A DNA stretch of 64,000 nt, taken from NCBI RefSeq assembly GCF_013368755.1, contig NC_049561.1:5146001-5210000 (forward strand), written 5' to 3'. Shown here in pieces: positions 58,328 through 64,000 of the stretch; within the stretch, counting starts at the first letter, position 1; each line of letters begins with the position of its first letter. The position numbers and the translations under genes were made by a program. This DNA comes from Talaromyces rugulosus. Lineage: Eukaryota > Ascomycota > Eurotiomycetes > Eurotiales > Trichocomaceae. The notes below the pieces were generated by a model. That model was not told the origin of the DNA. It saw nothing but the letters and a program-made list of their open reading frames with translations, and did not search any database.

Positions 58328-59712
58328 ATGCTCGGCCGTGTGCGACGATCCACCACTTTATTTTCCACTCGACAACTCCTTTCAACTACCAGTGTTGCCT
58401 GCCCATTTAGCTGTTCGCGCCGATTTCAAACCACCATGAGTCCTCCGACAAAATCCCAGCAGTGGGTTCTCCGAGAGAAACCTTATAGTGAACCTGTCTT
58501 GGGGGGAGACGAGTCCACTTTTGCCTTGAACATCGCAGACATCCCCGCGCTCAAGGACGGCCAAGTACTATTGAAGACACTGTATTTGAGCAACGACCCC
58601 GCACAGCGGGCGTGGATTTCGCCGCTTGCTCAGGCAGAGCGCCTATATCTGCCACCAGTGCAAGTTGGCGAGCCTATGAAATCCATGGGCATCGCGCGTG
58701 TAGTGGAATCTCGAAACCCAAACATTAAACCCGGTGCCTTGGTTACAGGTAATCCCGGGTGGACTGAATACTCGGTCGATGATGGCGCAAATGTCTCTGC
58801 AATTGATCCCCACCCTGGTCTGCCAGAAACACACTTTTTAGGTGCTCTGGGATTGCCTGGGTTTACCGCCTACTATGCCTTGACACAAATTGTAAAGGCA
58901 ACTAGCAAAGATGCCATTGTTGTGAGCGGTGCTGCCGGTGCCGTTGGCAGCATGGTTGTTCAGATTGCTAAGAAGATGATCGGTTGTCGCAAGGTATGCT
59001 CTTCGACGTTTCCCACTTGTGTGATATTTCGGCATATCTAACCAAACGCTTCCCCTCAGGTGATCGGTATTGCTGGCACAGACGAAAAATGCCGATGGGT
59101 GGAAAAGCTCGGAGCGGACGTCTGCGTGAACTACAAATCCTCGTCATTCAAACAAGAACTCACCAAGGAGACTGAAGGGTTTGTCGAAATTTACTTTGGT
59201 GAGTCATCTGCCAAATCAATGGAGACTTGGAAGCTAACGCTCTCATAAGACAATGTGGGTGGCGAAATTCTTGATTTCATGTTGACTCGGCTGGCTATGT
59301 TTGGCCGTGTTGCAGCGAGGTAAGAAGCCTCAAAAGGATGGCCACGCTCAAGATACTGACATCTTTAGTGGCACGATTGCCAACTACAATCGGGATTCGG
59401 ATATTACTGGTTTGAAGAACTTTTATGTACGTGTCTCATTCCCATCTGTTGATTCGGTGAACGCAACTAATATCCCTATAGGAAGTCGTTACCATGCGTC
59501 TACAGATATTGGGATTCATCAATATTGACTGGGTCCAGCATCTACCAGAAGTACGAGCAATTCTTGTGGACGAATGGAAAAAGGGCAATTTGATCATCGG
59601 AGACGAGAGCGAAATGGTCATCGACACTGAGTTCGCCAACATTCCTAAAATATGGATGATGCTTTATTCCGGAGGCAACACTGGAAAACTCGTCACGAAG
59701 CTAAAGGAGTAG
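58328..59712 (+). CDS. Medium-chain NADP-dependent oxidoreductase (alkenal/LTB4 reductase-like)
   Basis: Exons 58328..58993, 59060..59198, 59250.. and two more. The leader MLGRVRRSTTLFSTRQLLST..RRFQTT is basic and Ser/Thr-rich, with a second Met before SPPTKSQQW that could start a cytosolic form. Family motifs are YLSNDPAQRAWI, GALGLPGFTAYYAL and VVSGAAGAVGSMVVQIAK for the nucleotide, and GWTEY. Zinc ligands of alcohol dehydrogenases are absent, as expected. It reduces the C=C bond of enals and enones with NADPH. The shared promoter with the SDR suggests linked expression. Confidence 0.85.
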
Positions 59713-60516
59713 ATACTAGAATTTCATATAGAATGTTTGTGTCTTTTGCCATCCAATATTATGCCCAATATCCTTAATTTTTCAAAATAGCATCCCCCTA
59801 ACCTATTCAACGTTGAGATAACTAGTTTCACGACCTTTCGGAGTCTAAGGAATCTATCTAGTATTTGAAATCCTCAAAACCCAAGGAATAGAAGACAGTG
59901 AAATCTCGTACAAGTTGCTCAACGCGATATGGAGGATCAAGTGAGGCTAAGGTCATATTATTGTTCTGCAACATCGAAGTTCCGGCCTAAATCCAGTTTT
60001 GGTTGCGTTACTGTGGGAGTTAACTTCCGGCGGCATAGGCGATTTCTTTCCCGCCGGAACTAATCCATGGAGATGATCGACCACCCCCGGATTTTTGCCG
60101 AGAAGTAAAACGCGGGGTAAAACCGGCCAGTTCCTTGGGCACCATAAGTGCTACGTACTAAATAATTTAGTAGGGTGGTAGTTACCAACTTCCTGATCAA
60201 ACAGGTAAGCCGAGCCAGTGCCCGGACGGTCAGGTTGGTCTATGGAGAACTGAATGTGATTTTGGGCTTAAAGACAAGATCCCCAACCAACCAATTGATA
60301 TAGGGGGAGTGTAGGTTACATTTGAGGCTTGGTTGTATATATTCCGATCAATTGATTACCATGAGACAAGTTGGAGTTTGCTCATACAATGAATATAGAA
60401 CTGAATGGTACGTAATGTTTAAACCCACAATCAAGCTGGATACATTCGTTCACCAAAAAAACAGAAATATCGGGTGGTAGCCTAAAGAAATTCTTCCTTG
60501 CTTCTTTTCTCTATCC
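59713..60516. other. Intergenic between convergent genes
   Basis: 800 bp with no credible ORF, RNA gene or clear repeat. Confidence 0.5.
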
Positions 60517-62557
60517 CTAATTCGCATGCTCAAGGTTGACGGAAGTTGGAACATCCTTATCACCAACCGAGCCCGAGGAATCTTGTAGAGCATTCTCAGC
60601 ATCACGGAGTCGCAAATGCTCCGGTCGAGCCGCTTCGATTGCTGCAGCCCCTTTGATACTTTCTCGGACGCCCTGGGTGAGACAACTCCATCCCTGGCCT
60701 CGGCCCTCAAATATATGGTCAATTTGCTCCAGAGACAAGCCTTTCGTTTCGGGGTAGAGAAAATACACCATTGGAATGAACGATGCATTAAAGACAGCCC
60801 CTTTTTAAATATTAGCACAGGAATAAAAAGGCGATATTTCTGGAGGTACGAACAAACAACGTAGTATTTATAACCAATTGCAGCGAGAGTGGAGGGCGTG
60901 ATGGTGACAACGATACCGTTGACTACAAACCAGGTTAGACTCGATAAATTGGCGCATTTCTCGGTACTCACAGAGCCAGTTGGATGCAGAAGCTATAGCA
61001 GCACCCTTTGACCGCAATTTCAACGAGTTGATTTCCTGTTAATGGATTAGCAACATGTAACCACTATAATTTCATATATCAACTCACTGGAGCGTACATC
61101 CACGGGACGTTGAGGTAGCTGATTCGATGTCAGTGGGTTGAAATCAACATTCATCGGGGTCGAGATTATCTCACCTCATTCCAAACGCATCATAGAATAG
61201 ACAATACATAATCACGGTCATTATGGCTCCTCCTTGGCCGGGGACGTTGAATCCAACGGCAATCAAAGCGGAAAAAAGCATCAACGCCGCCGCACCCCAT
61301 AACATGATAGTCCGCCTACCAACCTTTTCAATGAACACAACCGGCAGGAATGAGAAGAATAGATATTGAGTGGCAGCAACAGCAGCGATTATATGAGTCA
61401 TTGAGCTTGACAACGGAAGATACTCGCCTAGCACGACAGGCATATAGTAAGCAATGGAGCTAAATGGTAACAGATGTTAGCTTCCTGTGATTCCGTACAT
61501 AGATTGCATGTTTGCACTCACTTGATTCCCGTCAACTGTTGCATGTACAAAACTCCGAATCCTAAAAGCATACGGCGGAAGTTCTGCTGTCCTCCGTTCC
61601 TAAAGAGATCAAACCACGAGATATGTCCTTCCTCTTCTAGGGCTCTGCAGATTTCATCACGAACTTTCAATACATCTTCGTGGTCTTCGTCACGATCCTG
61701 CAAGCGTGCGATAATCTTTGTGGCTTCCTCTACAGACCTATGATTTGCCACCCACCGCGGGGACTCGACGAGGAATGGAACATTCACGAGTAGATACAAG
61801 GCAAATATAAGTTGTACGCAGATAGGAAAAATCCACTGGAACTCGGTCGTTGCATAGGAAGCCCCAAGCGTAATCCAGTTCGAGAGTACGAAGCCGGTGT
61901 TGATGTTGCCACTCTGGAGCGTGAGATAGATGCCTCGTTCGTTGGCTGCAGAAACTTCGGATTGCCACTGCGAATGAGATCAATGAGTAAGTGAATTTCC
62001 TCATGTAGGTGTCTTTTCACTCATACCGTTGGCACGATCGAAGTCATAATTCCTACACCCACTCCCGTCACAATTCGTCCCACAATCAGATGCGGAATGA
62101 CTTGAGCCGTGGCTTGAAGAATAGTTCCGACCATGACAATGACACAACCGACATACTAAACAATTTAGCAAAGATTTCTGGCGCAACATATTCTAGATTT
62201 AACCTACAATAGACCTCCTTCTTCCAAGTGCTTCGCCGGTCACAAATGTGAACAATGACCCGAACAGGCAACCAATATCATATAGACCGGTAATCAACCC
62301 TTGTTGCAATGTCTACAAAGTTAGCCTTGTGTCACTTGGTTATCTGTAGGGCGGTTGTCGTACAGAAGGGTTGTTGAATTGCTTCACAAACGACTCCGAT
62401 GAAATGATGCCACCCATGACACCTTGATCATCTGTCAATCGTTAGTATAGCGAAGGATCAAGGTCCATGAAGCCTTCATACAGCCAAATAGTAAAAATCC
62501 CATGCCACCAGCAGCGCTGATTAGCATGTTCAAGGTTCTCCCCCTTGGTTCAAACAT
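60517..62557 (-). CDS. MFS sugar porter, divergent from a Zn2Cys6 regulator
   Basis: About nine exons starting MFEPRGRTLNMLISAAGG at 62557. The first intron splits the FGYDQGVMGG signature. Further motifs are GEALGRRR, QSEVSAANERGIYLTLQS, VESPRWVANHR, LYMQQLTGIN, APEINSLKLRSKGAA, and YPETKGLSLEQIDHIF after TM12. The C-terminal tail is acidic and ends in NLEHAN. It would import a sugar by proton symport. The divergent regulator 850 bp away suggests substrate-specific control of this porter. Confidence 0.88.
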
Positions 62558-63407
62558 AGTGTAAAGTCTTTTCTTGAGGACGCTCGAAATAAAGTTTCAA
62601 AAAAAAAAAGGTCATAGGGGTGGAATAATTGGTATGAATTCTTTCACGCGATACGTCACCTTATATACATTCGCAAGAAGAGAACAATAATAACACGATA
62701 ATAATAAATGACTCGAATGTCGTAGTGGTACACTAGAGCCGATCCGGGGCAAAGTCTGTGACAGAAACTACATGTATGAGACAGAATAGCCCATGCACTG
62801 TAATAAATTTGTGATTACACCCCCTGCTCTCTACTTTTTGTGGCTTTGGAAATCAGGAACTTGTGAACCTGTTTCAATTACAACTTCTATCAATCCTCAC
62901 CTCTAGGCACTCAACAACCTGGTCGAGCTGCTCCGATTTCACCTGCATTGGCCGACCCTTACATACATCGCAAAACTGGATCATTAGAATGCATTCAAGC
63001 TCGAAAAGGAAATTCCGAATTCCCGGCGGAATCCTTTCGCCTCGTCCGGTCGGCCAAAAACGTCATTGGCACATTGAATACTACTACCATTGGCCGGGTT
63101 CTATAGGAAACCTTGATTTGAATGACTTTCCAGTCGGATTGCTCGCTATTTGCTAGACCCAGTTACGGTCTTTAGCGCCAAAGCTAGTTGAACAACTGGA
63201 TATACGTAGTACTGAATCGTGATCGGGGGGAAGTCCTCCCCCCGGACACAGAGCCTGACTCGGAGCCAACCAGGAAGACGCCGTAGTAAGAATCCCCCCA
63301 CAGGGCCACAACCCCCCGTGCGGAGTCTGGGGAATTTCCCCGCGCCTTGTGGGCAACTTTAAAATTTGAATCGTCTTGCTATCATTATTCCCGTCAAGAA
63401 AAAAAAG
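62558..63407. promoter_or_regulatory. Divergent promoter region with GC-rich inverted repeats
   Basis: Contains GGGGGGA-N5-TCCCCCC (about 63225-63243), and GGGGAATTTCCCC with CTGGGG (63327) and CCCCGC (63338). CreA-type words occur in both orientations near the regulator start. Several CGG/CCG triplets occur near 63022-63050. A function is inference. Confidence 0.35.
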
Positions 63408-64000
63408 ATGGATCGCATGCTCAACAGTGGTTACGGGCGTGCCAAAAGGACACCCCGGGTGACTTCAGCTTGTCAGCGATGTCGCCGACACAAGCTGAAA
63501 TGCGATAGCGAACGACCATGCGCGTTGTGCATTCGATCCGGGGTCCCTTGCATCTCCGAAAACCGCCCCACGTACAGAAAACGTAGGGGAGTCAATCGGA
63601 ATGGGATCAACAGGCCGGACCAGCCTCCTCCGGACAGGTCAGGTCCTGCAGGACGCTTGCTTGGGAGTCTCGAGGTAGCCCTCCAGAGCAATGAGATTGT
63701 CACACCAGAAGCCGACACGGATACCCCTCAGCACCTTGCTGGGGCTAATCATGATCCTGGGAATCAAAATGCAAGTTGGTTTGATAGCAATGCTCGGATT
63801 TCTTCAGCGGGCATGACCCAGGAGGTACTAAACCTGTTATTTATATATCCAACTTCCTAGACGATATATCGCTAATATTTCTCCGTGATACGTCCTCGGT
63901 AGATCATTGATCAATTTAGTCCAAAAACTATACTTGGAAGCTCAACTTCCGCGTTGCCTGGAGGCTCAAAGCCAGATGAAGTCTCGAGAGATCCACTGGA
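63408..64000 (+). CDS. Zn2Cys6 transcription factor, 3' end outside the window
   Basis: Starts at 63408 (MDRMLNSGYGRAKR). The binuclear zinc cluster is C-x2-C-x6-C-x5-C-x2-C-x6-C (CQRCRRHKLKCDSE..CALC..GVPC) at about residues 22-48, with the basic KLKC loop. It is followed by a basic linker (TYRKRRGVNRN). The first exon probably ends at GAG|GTACTAA near 63825; the rest, including a middle homology domain, is not seen. It is divergent from the MFS porter and is a likely regulator of it. Confidence 0.8.

Overview
This window is nuclear DNA of a filamentous ascomycete, most likely an Aspergillus/Penicillium-type Eurotiomycete. Genes are dense, and most are split by 45-75 bp GT..AG introns with CTAAC-type branch points. 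The plasma-membrane H+-ATPase shows the strong codon bias of a highly expressed fungal gene. The repertoire (GH7 endoglucanase, MFS sugar porters, ABCB and ABCC transporters, a berberine-bridge-type FAD oxidase, a GT15 mannosyltransferase, a Zn2Cys6 regulator) is typical of saprotrophic moulds. The assignment rests on reading the sequence only; no database search was run.

Layout. 0.7-5.2 kb: serine alpha/beta-hydrolase, convergent MFS sugar porter, atypical SDR. 5.75-10.1 kb: a divergent pair made of an unrecognised coiled-coil protein and an Hsp70-like ATPase. 10.1-17.9 kb: a 7.8 kb stretch without a credible gene, holding microsatellites, a 30-bp perfect palindrome, dispersed TACGGAGTA motifs and three tRNA-3'-half-like segments. 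17.9-21.1 kb: H+-ATPase. 21.6-23.4 kb: long disordered orphan protein. 24.3-27.3 kb: two decayed genes (a P450 and an unknown) with C-to-T type damage. 28.2-29.5 kb: GH7 endoglucanase. 29.8-35.4 kb: a gene fragment and an ABCC transporter. 36.45 kb: interstitial telomere-type repeat. 37.4-40.7 kb: GT15 mannosyltransferase and an aquaporin with a changed second NPA box. 42.2-49.3 kb: ABCB transporter and a second MFS porter. 50.1-54.8 kb: unknown secreted protein, a 110-residue PPPY membrane protein and a BBE-like oxidase. 55.0-59.7 kb: PDI-like protein, then a divergent SDR/MDR pair, both with presequence-like N termini. 60.5-64.0 kb: third MFS porter divergent from a Zn2Cys6 regulator that runs off the window.

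How they fit together. There is no classical secondary-metabolite cluster (no PKS, NRPS or terpene synthase). The theme is nutrient uptake and efflux: three sugar porters, an H+-ATPase that supplies the proton gradient, a cellulase, two full-size ABC exporters and an aquaporin. The 62.5-64 kb transporter/regulator pair looks like a small regulated uptake unit. The least explained items are the coiled-coil/Hsp70-like pair, the 7.8 kb spacer upstream of the H+-ATPase, the PPPY membrane protein and the mutated 24-27 kb tract.
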